Assembly (NCBI GenBank): GCA_030374805.1
Contig: JARGSG010000213.1
Span: 124,001-188,000, forward strand
DNA: 64,000 nt
Origin: Gracilaria gracilis
Lineage: Eukaryota; Rhodophyta; Florideophyceae; Gracilariales; Gracilariaceae
Direction: 5' to 3'
In this document: one piece after another, positions 24,071 to 35,500 of the stretch
Layout: each line of letters begins with the position of its first letter
Position numbering within the stretch: position 1 is the first letter of the stretch
Made by a program: the position numbers and the translations under genes
Notes under the pieces: model-generated
The model's database searches: none
What the model was told of the DNA's origin: nothing
Seen by the model: the letters and a program-made list of their open reading frames with translations, nothing else

Positions 24071-24709
24071 ATGCACTTCATTGTCCTTGGTATTAGTGAG
24101 CACGCTAAAAAAAGCTACAAACGTATCCTAAAAGAAATAGAACTCAGCGTTTTCAAGTGGATCGGAAAAAGTGCAACGGAAATACCGAAGAATCATGAAG
24201 ATATGCTGAAAGATTCTCATGCCCAAACTTATTTTCTTATGCCCCCTTTTACAACGTTAGCAATGCATACTGCGCACTAGTTACCAAATAAGAACCGCCT
24301 ATACCGGCACGGATGATCTTCTTTTTTGTATTGGAATGCGATAAACAACGAAGTCGATGAGTTTCTTAGGGCAGTACAATCTTTCCCTTATTCGAACTCT
24401 TTTAAAAACCCAGCGGTAAATGTCTTTGAGAGATTCATCTGCACCCATGTAAGCAATGCGCCTACTGTGCACCGTTTGTCACTTGCAAAAGGTACAAACA
24501 CGTTCCCAGATACGCCGTTTGAAGCATCACACAAGAAGGGGTACAAAGCTTTACAGAATTCTGTAAAAAGACAAGCCACTTTTGGACATTCTGTAAGAGC
24601 TCTTGGCAAGGAGTTTAAACTGTGCTACGGGAAAAAGGCCAGAAAGGCTATGTCTGAAAGTACCAATAAATCAGAGAACGACATTCGAGATGCAAATACT
24701 TTACATTGA
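24071..24709 (+). pseudogene. Unidentified decayed coding region
   Basis: Two plus-strand frames (24,071-24,280 and 24,326-24,709) have coding-like composition: GISEHAKKSYKRILKEIELS, then FEASHKKGYKALQNSVKRQA and CYGKKARKAMSESTNKSEND. I do not recognise a family. The second piece is rich in Lys/Arg and Ser, like a nucleic-acid-binding C-terminus. It lies next to the LINE tail in the opposite orientation, so it is not part of it. It may be a gene fragment or part of another transposon. Confidence 0.3.
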
Positions 24710-25453
24710 AGGCCACCATATAATCGTTAAGCAGCAGAAAGGTATAGTAGCTCCGGCTGAAGGAACACGGAGAAGGAGAAATCTATCAGCCTATAAGTTT
24801 GTCAAAGGAAAAGGTTTGCACTGTTTCTTCTGTTCCTGTAGTTGCATCATTCATAAGAACGGGAAGAAAGTCCGGAAAAAAGGAGCAATACAACGTCTTT
24901 GGTGTCCAATACAGATATATTCAATTTGCGGAAGGAGTCCGGGGTACATGAGATGAAACTCCTACTCTAGAAAGAGCACAGATATCAGAGTAGGATCTAG
25001 AGGTTTTGAAAAGAGAGGTCGAAGAAGAAGGTGACCCCCAAAATTTATAGTCTTTATAGCATATCAGCAAATTGTAGTGTTTTTGTTTGCAATAAAACTA
25101 GACATTAAAAATAGAAATAAAGTAAAGTAAAGCCGAAAAGTTGTGCTTTGCATTTATTTCATGTAGACGCGGAGCAGGGGGATGATGGCGCAGCACAGGA
25201 TAAAAAGGATACAGTGTCAACATCGGGTAAATCTCGAAGAGGTGACATGCACCTTTTCAAGGTGCATGTAACCGTGTCAGGTTGCATTGCGACTTTGGCG
25301 TCTAATTGCGCCTTGCCTCACAAGGTGACAAGATTTGTCACCTGGGCATCATGGGATGTGGCGTGCATTCACCTTTTTGTTTCCAAACACCAAGCTGGTC
25401 ACTATGTCTGATGCTGGGCACTGGCGCAAGTCTCACATGCCCGTTCAGTTTTG
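24710..25453. other. Interval without recognised gene
   Basis: At 25,240-25,270 a short near-palindrome occurs (gtgacatgcaccttttcaaggtgcatgtaac), with related aaggtgac words downstream. Nothing else supportable. Confidence 0.35.
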
Positions 25454-25892
25454 AGCTCCCTGGGAAAAAGTTTTTAAAATGGCGCCCTACGTTTTGCAAA
25501 AAGTAACAAATAGCGTAGAAAACCGTTGCTTTTATTGGAGAGATGGAGTATAAATTTCACGCTTCACGCCATTTCACCGCCATTTATAGCATGATGTAGA
25601 CAAAGATTTGCGCCATTGTTGAAACTTTTCATAAATGACGTACAAATATTGAATAAAAGTTAATATCTCTAATACGAATGCTGAAAAACTATTCCGTATT
25701 TGTACGCCAAATATAAAAAGTGTCATAAATGGCGTAAATCTTTGTCTATATCACGCAATAAATGGCGGTGAAACGGCGTGAGGCGTGAAATTTATACGCC
25801 ATCTCTTCAATAGAGGAAATGGTTTTCTACGCCATTTGTTACTTTTTGCAAGACGTAATGCGCAATTTATTAAAACTTTTTTCCTAGGAGCT
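25454..25892. mobile_element. Foldback element, copy 2 (complete)
   Basis: A complete inverted-repeat element of about 439 bp. The left arm starts agctccctgggaaaaagttt and the right arm ends with its counterpart, ttttttcctaggagct. Each outer arm is about 110 bp (including tttgcaaaaagtaacaaat and its complement) and is followed by a GCC/GGC-rich inner repeat built of ATAAATGGC/GCCATTTAT words. The central 230 bp is inverted relative to copy 1 at 11,667-12,003. No ORF; typical of foldback/MITE elements dependent on a transposase elsewhere. Confidence 0.82.
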
Positions 25893-26202
25893 GCTGTCAA
25901 CGACTTTGTCAATTAGTTGTTTTGAAATTGAAAGTTGTTATGTCAACTGTGGTAGACATAGCAATGGCCCAATCAAATCAGTCGGTGCGCAAACGATTAC
26001 GAAACCCAATCATCAGAACGAAGTGAAGATGTATCCTTTCTGTTATCAACGCCACTTGACCAATCAGCCTGAAAAATTAAGTACATCTCCTGATCGGAAC
26101 AAAGTACCGCTCTATCCCAAAGTAATGACTCCGGGCTTCAAATGCACATATTTGTTGTTACGAAGATGACTATTCTCTCGTGATCTTACGACTCCATGGC
26201 CT

Positions 26203-26576
26203 TTATCTAAAGAAGCTGCAACCCGAAACGGAATGAGTGCTCTCCCCTACAACAGATGGTGAACTGCACAACTTTTCAAGCTTTTGAGATGTAATTCGGC
26301 GACAAATAAGCAGCACACCGGTAATGTATATGGATATCCTCGGTCTGGAACTAAAACTCCTATATGTACTACAAGAGCCCAAAAACGTGATCGTACAAAT
26401 ACGATCATATCGGCTTCTTGCTGTAAAGGTCTGCTTGCCTCTAATTCGTTGCTTATAGAGGCTGTATACTCTCGATAACAGCCGTTTGTCACGAAATACA
26501 AGCACTTGGAGTCAGTGCTTGGTAGGTGCTGACAAATTATTTGACCAAAAATTAAGTAAAAATATTCGAAGAACAT
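26203..26576 (-). pseudogene. Remnant resembling an EADT/PDTD-motif family of uncertain function
   Basis: A minus-strand frame of 109 codons reads LEASRPLQQEADMIVFV, then IGVLVPDRGYPY. This resembles a widespread uncharacterised eukaryotic protein family (often found near transposons) with EEADT and a following PDTDVLVLL block; here both motifs are degraded. The similarity is from memory of the pattern and is weak. Surrounding frames give no support. Confidence 0.25.
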
Positions 26577-27227
26577 TGCTTATGTGGTTACGAAAGATTT
26601 TTTTGTACTGGGGAGAAGAACTTCCAAAGTTAAAGTGGAAACTTTTTGCATATTGTGTAAATGAATCTAGATTTCTAGAGTTCTAGTGCAGCCGTGGTGC
26701 CAGGGAGACGCTCTCTGGGTCACTAGGCTCATAGAAAAACTTTTAAGCTATTGTTGAAACTGCAGTACTGTTACCTCTGTTTTACAAATCGTTAACACAC
26801 AACATTTTTGGTACATTGGGGATATCGGTTCTGAAAAAGATCCCTTACTGTCGAGTTGATCTTCCTCTTTTGAATGAGAGCTACGGTATGATGGACAGGA
26901 TATGTTATGGTCTACTTCGAAGAAGGTTGGTGGAAATTTCAGGCTACGCAGGACACTCTTCACAGAGCAAGACAAAATTATACAGTACTCGATCCATCAA
27001 CCAAAAACTAGTTGTCACTGAGAGCTTTCTTTGGTTCTCTCTGATTTGCAAAGTAGAGAGCACTTAGAAACGAACCCAATGCCCACAGATATTGAGTTTG
27101 GAAATGTTGGCTGGGCAGTTAATCATTGCAAGAAGCTGCAGACTTTTGTGTACCACTGAGATGCATTTTTAGATGGTTTTCCTATTGAACTAAGATCGCA
27201 AAAGAATCGTGTAGTATCCTTGTTTGG

Positions 27228-30200
27228 CTAGATCACTACCTTTTGAAACCGAATAGTCTTGCCCAAAATCATTACCTTGACTCCGCAATCAGTATGCACA
27301 TCTGTGGTTGCAAATAAATCAATATTCAAGTCCTCAAAGTGTTGGGGAACCCCAAAGTCTATGCATAAATTCTCTCCCGGTTCAATATCGAGTGCAATAC
27401 TACTGTCATTAGTTGTGTGTTCCAGAGATATTGATACATCTTCTAAACCATTCTTCATCCATTCGTCGAAAATTTTGGTCTTTTCCAGATTCTTATCGCC
27501 CTTAAGATAACTGCTTAATTCACCTTACTTCTTATCCTATTATTGTTATCCAGAATCATGAATCTCAAGATATGTTGAGTCATTTTCTATATTTCGACTT
27601 TGCTTTTCTCTGCTCTGCGTAGGTACCACGCTTTCAAACGGTTAAGTTGATGCATTCTACTCTGTCGCGTTGAAGTGGTTTTTGCACTGTTTCAGGGTCT
27701 CATTTTCTCCGCAAAGATGGATTGACGCCGTTCAGTCCATATAACCAACGGCAACAAAGACATGTCGGTTTCTTGAGAGAACGACTATCTTTTTTGACGT
27801 CCCTTCCAGCCCTTGCATCTATAAATATTGTTCTTCATTAAATCCTGCCTTTGTCAAACAGGCGAATCATCATCAAAAAGTGGTAAGCCATTACTTTTGC
27901 ATCCAGTTATCATTCGGTGGTCAGAGTTTGCTAACTTATGTTCACATATGTCCTCCATTTCTGCTTTTCCGTACATGAGAAACCATTGAACGAGAAATCA
28001 ATGTACTTCTAATGCGTCTGAGTAGAGCAACAGATGATGCAGTGACACACACTTCTCGGAGCAATGTTTCCGCTTTCCAACTCATAACACCGGCTTTGGG
28101 GGGCGCCCTTCAAAGAACCATAATTTGACCCTTCTCTTCCATGTGGAGGCTGTGCTATACTGGATATTAAACCCTGTCCAAAACCATTCCCCTTACCGTG
28201 TTCACAATACCCCATTCAAAGAAGAACTTCTTCGTACAGGTTTTCAGTACATTCTCCTTCACCTCATGGGCCGTAAAGATTACGTAGAAAATCGCGATTC
28301 GTATGAGGAGCCCAAAATTAGTACTTCTGGATAACATGCTGCGTAAAAGGGTTGAAATCGCGACCCTCTGCAACATACGCATTCGTTACCATTTCTGAAA
28401 ACCCCCCCGTTATTCTTAAGCTGTATAAAAATATGCGAATCTGATGAGGTAATCAGAAACGTGATGAACAGCACCTAATCTCCATAAGTCGGAACATATC
28501 AATGTACCTGCTGGAAAGTCAATATCGCAGCTGATTACTAACTGATCCCCGACTTCTTGCTGTGCCTCTGATTCACGGAATCTACGACCCGCCAACTCCT
28601 CGACAAACCTGTTCTCCGATTCTCTTTTTTTTGAATCACTAACTTCCACTTCATTTCTCTTCAGAATCCTAGATGAAGAAATCATCCATCCATAAGAAGC
28701 ATCTGCTATCTACTGAACATTAGCGACATCTCCAGCTTCACAATTTGTGTAAATGTCTATATATGGCCTAATTCTCTTTTGAACTTGAGCAACGTCCTTC
28801 ATAGTATCACAACGACTGAATCTAAGGTTCATATTAATCCGTTCGATTGCCATACCTGACACCACAAAGAACCCACCCTTCAGATAGAACTCGAGGGGGT
28901 TCGGTTTAGTGTAGAAACTATTAGACTCTGCTTTCCTAATCAGCGATTGAAATGCAATTGCACTCCATGGAAGATAGTGACTTGCTAGGGCTCGCTTCTC
29001 GTCCTTGGATACTTTTATCTTGGATCAAAGATATCAATTTCATCCGCTAGAAAGTGTACTTTTAATCTTGTTCGATTCCATTTCTCAGCTGGTTTTGCCT
29101 CACCAATAAACATGCAGTTTCGCAGTGAAAATAAGCCCTTCCTAATACTCTCTCTAGAAGACGAAATTCGTAGCACGCCCCATAGTTGGCTGCCAATTGT
29201 CGCTACCCTACACTCGTGGAGATTTGTCGCCCCATAAACTTCATGCGGAGCATGGTAAGTAATGCTCATGACATAAAAATGAAGTGAGCGGATACATCAA
29301 GGAAAACTTGCTGAGCCTTGCACAAACAAGGGCTCCCACCCGCATTTATAACCATTTTATTGAATGAATTTTTAAAGTCAGATGGGTTGTCATGGTAGGG
29401 GAGTGCTGACTCCCGTGATACATGGTAGTCATAACTTCGATCACACAATAATTGCGGCATGTTGCTCAACTTTTCTCTCGGCCGTTCAGCAATTGAAAGC
29501 TTCATGAGCCCTTCTAAGTAGGCCTGTAAATGGCGGCGAACTGCATCAGCAGCTTTCAGAGCATTTCCTGTTCTTGGACGACAGGCCCTGATTGTTCCCT
29601 ACCGTACCCATCTTGATATGTTTTTAACTGTTGCTACAAGAGTCCATTTTTTCTAGTAATCTTGTTGCTCGACCATTTATGCGCGTCTTGTTGGCTGTTA
29701 CGTCTAAAGTGAGCCGGGAAAAGAACAGTGGTAAAAAGTTTTGAAACTTTTCGGCCATCACCATGTATTGAAATAAGTTTCTTCTTCCACACGGAGACCT
29801 CCATTCGAAGTACTTCGGCCTCTTCTCCGCCAGTAATAGCGTAGTTAGACAGATTTTCCTCGCGTATGAAGTCCTGTCTAGAATGACCGGACTTTTAAAT
29901 CCGTTTATCCATGCTCAATATATTAGATGCCTGAGCCGAACACCGATCGTACCTTTTCATCACTCCGTCTTCATCTAATTTGGATACCGTTCTTGACTTT
30001 GGTTCACCCATTAGCATACCCACAGAGCTCGATAACAAATCATAAGCCTTCTAAAACTGGTGAAACCAGCCAATTGTCTTCCAAAATTGTTCCCAATTCA
30101 TCTCCTTCAGATACCTTATCATTTTCATTTCGGGACATTAATCACGAAATAAAATTTTCATTTTTTGTTCTGTACAGAGGTTGCCCACCATGAATCCCCC

Positions 30201-32587
30201 GGGCACTTACCCAAAAATTATGTTATGTAATGCCCTTGGCATGACTTGCATTACAAATCCGTGGCATAGTAACCACCCATAGTATTGAAGTTTGGTCGTA
30301 AGAAGGAGAGGACCTACGATGTTAAGCAAAATTTCATTCATAATATTCGTTCAAGCGAGGCGCCCTAAAATGTAGTACGCAGTCCCAGGTAATAACGATC
30401 TTGACAGAACTGTCATAATATGGGACTGTGCGTTTCGAGCATTAGACCTTTTGCAAATATCAGAGAATGTTTTGTACAGCGTCACATCAGTTCTGAAAAT
30501 GATTTGTCTTCTGGGATTTCTGGTCTTAACCTCAAAGGACAGCCTTCTGGCAAGAGAGCAAAATTTCCCCAAATACATCGATTGCAAAGTTTCCAAGCTC
30601 CTCTCCTAGCTCTAGATCTTCTAACAATGCTGTTTTTGATGGAAGTAGGACGGTAGCGAACGCGAGCTGAAAGATTAGCTGTCTGTTTTTCGTGCGTGCC
30701 CAATTGCATCGAAGCTTTTATGGTATTGTTGGGTCATCCCAGAATCTTTCAAGTACTCCCCCATACTGTAACCTGACATCATCTATTTCAAAAGCTGTGA
30801 GTTATTTTTCTTCTCCGCGTTAAATCATACTGGAAGAAGAACCATCCATTTTATGCATTCTACTCTCCCCATTTTGAAGGTCCTCGTAATACTCTTAATA
30901 CAAATGTCTACCAGTTGGTGTATCTTTCACAACACAGCACATTTTCTCTGTCTCTCTATATCCAACAAAGTTCAAATTGTGGATGCGAGAGATTGCTTTT
31001 TGAGTACTGCTGTTCTTAGAGGCTACAAGATCCGGAACATGAACATAGTGGAACACTGTTTCATCGCAAAACCCATCAAATGTCGATTAGAAGATGTTTA
31101 AAACAGGAATTCCTCTGAATTCATCTTCGTTGCATAATCTATTTTGATACCTGTAGAAAATACCATTCAATATTTGTACGTAAGAGACAATGTCATCTTA
31201 ATCATCCTTAAAAACAAACGAACCGATGAAAGTGCCTCGATCTTGCAAATCCATGTGAAGATTAAGATCTTTCTCTGTAATTTTGATCGGCTCATTATCT
31301 TCGCGGCTTTCGGAGACCACCACCCGAATGGCCGTGGAATTAAAGCCGGTATTTTTCAGTTCTGTATCACACATTGTATTTGCTCTAGTTGTGTCAATAT
31401 TATCGACCAAAAAGAAAGAAAGACGATTGCGTGAAAGATATTGCGGCATATTCCTTGTGTGCTTTTCCATCTTCGAGAATAGCCTCTGCCTGATACGATC
31501 AATGTTAATCCATGAAGAAGCAAATACCATGCGATTTAAAACCTCTACAAAATTTGCCGACCCCCAAACTGAGAGGCCATACCAACCATGGGTGCCATCG
31601 CTCCCGAAGTCTCAGGGAACCGAGAATATACAGCATTTTCAATACATCTGCACACCCTAATTACCAAACTGAGCTCACTAGAGCTTATTTGCTCCATATC
31701 AGGCGTGTCTCTAACATAGGGGGGCCAAACGTTATTGAGATTCTTGATTCCTAATGTTCGAGCTTCACCACCTAAACGCCACCGAGCCCGACAAAGGTGG
31801 GTCGCAAATACACGCCACAGTTTTAAAGAAATAATTTCAACTTCATGACATAAATCAATGATTACGTCCTCAAACCTAGGTCTAGACCTATTGTAATGCT
31901 TTGAATTGATGCTCAAAAGTCTAATCTTTTCCTTCTAGTCACAGCCTTCAGAAAAATTAGCAAATACATGCTGTTAACCAGACCCACCAGACTCTCTCAT
32001 GATTCTGTTCTCAGTGTAAAAGAAAGAGTTTTCTATTTCAAGATCGGCTCCCTTTCTCATAAATAAGCGATAAAGTCCAAGTACGAGAACGATGTTCTTT
32101 AAAAACTTTGTCTGCTCATCAACTCATTCTTCTCCTTCCCGTAAGCCTCTTGAAAAAAAATAAACATTTGATATTAGAATAACTGGGCTCTTGTTTCTCT
32201 CACTGTGTTTACCAAGTAAGTGGCCACGTATCCGGACAACTGTCTCTCTCATGACAGTACATTCTAAGGATGCAATTCCCGTAGTCCCAGCATTCAAAAA
32301 GCCCTCAAAGAATTTGTTTCTCCCACGATGCAATACCCATAGATGAGGGAGGCAGATTTGTTTGTCAAGTAGAGAGACATATCAGAAATATTAAGAAATG
32401 CGACCTCATCCTTCTTCTTCCAAATACTTGCCCTCGTTTTTGTCCTTAGGCAGGCGCAGAATACGGCATTGTGTTCTATGAAAACCCTAGCAAAACTCAT
32501 TGTCATTGAACTATCATTACTCGGTATTTGAAAATGACGGTTGTCATTGAAATGTGAAGGCACTTCCATGGAAATTAAGTTTTTCAA
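27228..32587 (-). pseudogene. Long decayed minus-strand coding region, unknown family
   Basis: Coding-like minus-strand sequence runs for about 5.4 kb through several frames with many stops. Distinct blocks include FEGFLNAGTTGIASLE (about 32,310), LGGEARTLGIKNLNNVWP (about 31,770), SRFPETSGAMAPMVGMASQF (about 31,600), DETVFHYVHVPDLVASKN (about 31,050), LEFYLKGGFFVVSGM (about 28,880), GDQLVISCDIDFPAG (about 28,530), HHVSDYLIRFAYFY (about 28,450) and LDIEPGENLCIDFGVPQHFE (about 27,380). Amino-acid composition is protein-like in one strand only, which separates it from noise. I recognise no domain. An integrated viral sequence or an unknown transposon gene are both possible; neither is shown. 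Confidence 0.4.
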
Positions 32588-35500
32588 AAAATCACATTCA
32601 TGGAATACTCAGTGATCTGAGGCCTTGATGGCACCTCAAATGATGTGGTTGCTCCCCCGATTACTGTTCCAGTTCCCTTGTGTGGGTATCAATTTAGAAA
32701 TCAATTACTTCGTCTTTAACCAGTTCTTTCCGGGAAATCAAACACACTACATCTTCTTTCCCATGACGCACATTCATCCCACACATTTCGGATAATGTCT
32801 GAATGAAAAATGCATACATGATGGTCCCAATTCTTTTGAAACAATAGTACCGCCTATGGCCGGTCTACATGTAGCTTTTCAGAGATTGCCGTTGCAAAGC
32901 AATACCGTTGTGTTACAGGAACTGTGGCCATTATACTTAATTTGGATAAAGAATAACCTTCCAGAGTTTTTTTCGTTGGAATCTATTTTAATGTACGGAT
33001 GCATACATGACATTCTTTTGCATCGAGATGATTTCCACTTTCGAGCTGAACTCTGGCCATTGGCTTTCTTACCATTGCTTTAGTTTTCGATTGAAATGGC
33101 TGTCAACGCTGAAATTTGTCTCTGGTAAGCAGGCACTTTTAGTCCAGTGCACAAGAAACACAAACCTGTGCGGAGGTGTCTCGACCAGAGAAATGATTGA
33201 CCATACCAGGAAGACATAGTGCATATGCGTAGTTAAAAAGTTGATCTCCATTACTTGTAACAGAATCTCACTTAGTTGTCCATGTGTTATTGCATCTGAG
33301 GCACCGAATATCTAATCTACTTTGCTTTACGAGCACCGTCCTTATCTGCCAATTTTATGATCGGCGTAGAGCAAAATATTGTGTTCCACTGTTATATAAT
33401 GGCAGCTGCCGCTTTCGTTTCATGTGGCTCTTGGTTCAAATTCGCAGTATGTAAAGAGGCGAACAGTGACCAATCATGTGTGCGAACGATGGGTTGGGAA
33501 CGTATTTGTGGAGAACTTCCGACCAAACACAAATAGTTTCGCATTATTTTCCAGGATTTTCATAGATCGGATATATACTTGTGAGCACAGAGCGACCAGG
33601 AGCGAAGAGAAGACAGCCCGTACTTGAGAATGCAGGATAAAATAGTTCTTTTTAGAATATGTTTCAATTAACTCTCTATGCGCACTTTTTACGAGTCTGT
33701 TGAGGTCACTTCTGTCTTGTTCCAAGTAGCAACTGCCCAGTACACACCGCTCAGATGCGTCCACACGAGTCAAATCATCTACGGACTTCAAAAGTTTGCC
33801 ATCACACCCGAGACACCATCTTCTCCCCGCTACGCCAACATTTCTTTCTTTTTGAGAATATTACAAAGGTTTTCACTGCTATTGCATCTCTTGTCTCTTT
33901 TACGGACGTTACAAACGCATGAAAAAGCTCTTATTGCCGACAACAAAATCATTGTCTCAGTGCTATACGTTTTGGCTTACGGTCTTGATCATCTCTTTCT
34001 GCGATCATTTGTGAACACGCCATTAAAGAACTTATTTTGGCGTTACTAAGGTACTCCAAATACGGGCCCTTTGGCATTTCTATTTCAGTTATATCTCTCC
34101 GCTGTTGCGACTAAGTTGCAGAGCTTTTCATTTTTGCGCCGCTGCTGTCGCTAAACAACAGCATTCTACATTAACTCGCTACGAATACTGCTGCACCACC
34201 GCGCCCGACAGGTGTTTGTTGTGGTTTTTGCAGAGTGTTTGTGACGCACACTCTTCGTTTTACACTTTCTCTCTGTTTCGAAGCACAATTCATGGCCATT
34301 GACTGTTGCCTAACCCCACCGTCTCTATTTTTGAGATTCCCTTAAAGCAAGTTAAAGTTGCGCGCAATTCCTTACCGCAGCAGCCCCACCGCCGCCGCTG
34401 CTCCATTCATCAAATCACCGAATGTTGCACTGCTTTCTTTGTCTGTCATCTTGCTGTTGCGGACGTCAGTGGGCTCTTACTCTGTCGAGCTCGCCTCTGA
34501 AACTGCCACGGTCCAGTTTGGCCTGCAACAGCGGCTCTGGGACTGAAAAAGTTTCATTGTGTTTCTCTTCATCGTAATGCCAATCACGAAGCTCTCTCAT
34601 TATTCACTCTGACACGCTAGCTGCACTGTCGCTGCTTTTCTCACACTCAAGTGCAGCGCCAATCTACTCTAAGGTGCGCCCTTTTAGTATCGGTTGCGCG
34701 TGAAATTGTGCTTCCGTACAAAGAAGCCCGGTGTTGTCTCTGTCAATCAGGATAGCGACCGTGGAAACGAAAGAATTTTATGCAAGCGCTAATACTTTCG
34801 GCGTTAAAAACTCGCATTAATTTCAGCAGCCTTTGGATTTTCCTGACCTCATCACGCCCACAGAAGTCTTTGAAGCATGAAAAGCGCCGATGAAGGGATA
34901 GAACGCATTCAAGGAAGCGCAATTGAGCAGTGATGGTGTTGAAGCCAGTTCCCACATCCAGCCGACATGTGCATTCTACCTTTTTCTACAACTGCAGGCC
35001 ACAATTTGAAGTTCAGAGGCGTTCAAACAGATGTCTCTCAAGTTGAAATTCTACAAGTCACACCGCACAGTGAAGATGTTGCGTTTCAAAAGTGTGAGGA
35101 AACAACATGCTATTGGATGGTGTTTGAGGCATATGTTGCATTCAAAGTAACTACGCAGTATCTGGTACCAGGTAATAGTGGTAACCGCAGTCAAGCACGA
35201 CAACTTGCGTACAAGCCCAATACATACCCAAGATATAGGTTTCTGGGTATTGGGCAAAGTATTATAGGACCACCATACGTGTTGGAGAGTGTACATAGTA
35301 TCTGGCTGGATAGGGAGGGAACATATATAGGGTTAAAGCAGAAGTGAGTGTATTGTTGCAAAAAAGTTTGGAGAATGCCAAAGTTGACGTCACTTTGTTA
35401 AGTCTTTTGCGGCGCTTCTTTGATAGTTGCAATCGCTCCTCCGATACCAATTCTTGCTGAATATTTGAACAAAATTAGCAAAATAGCACTTTATGGACGT

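Noticed and set aside
28700-29000. Resemblance of the LKGGFFVVSG block to the YFIVNGxEKV block of RNA polymerase second subunits
   Set aside because: Flanking residues do not match any polymerase block and the order of neighbouring segments does not fit.
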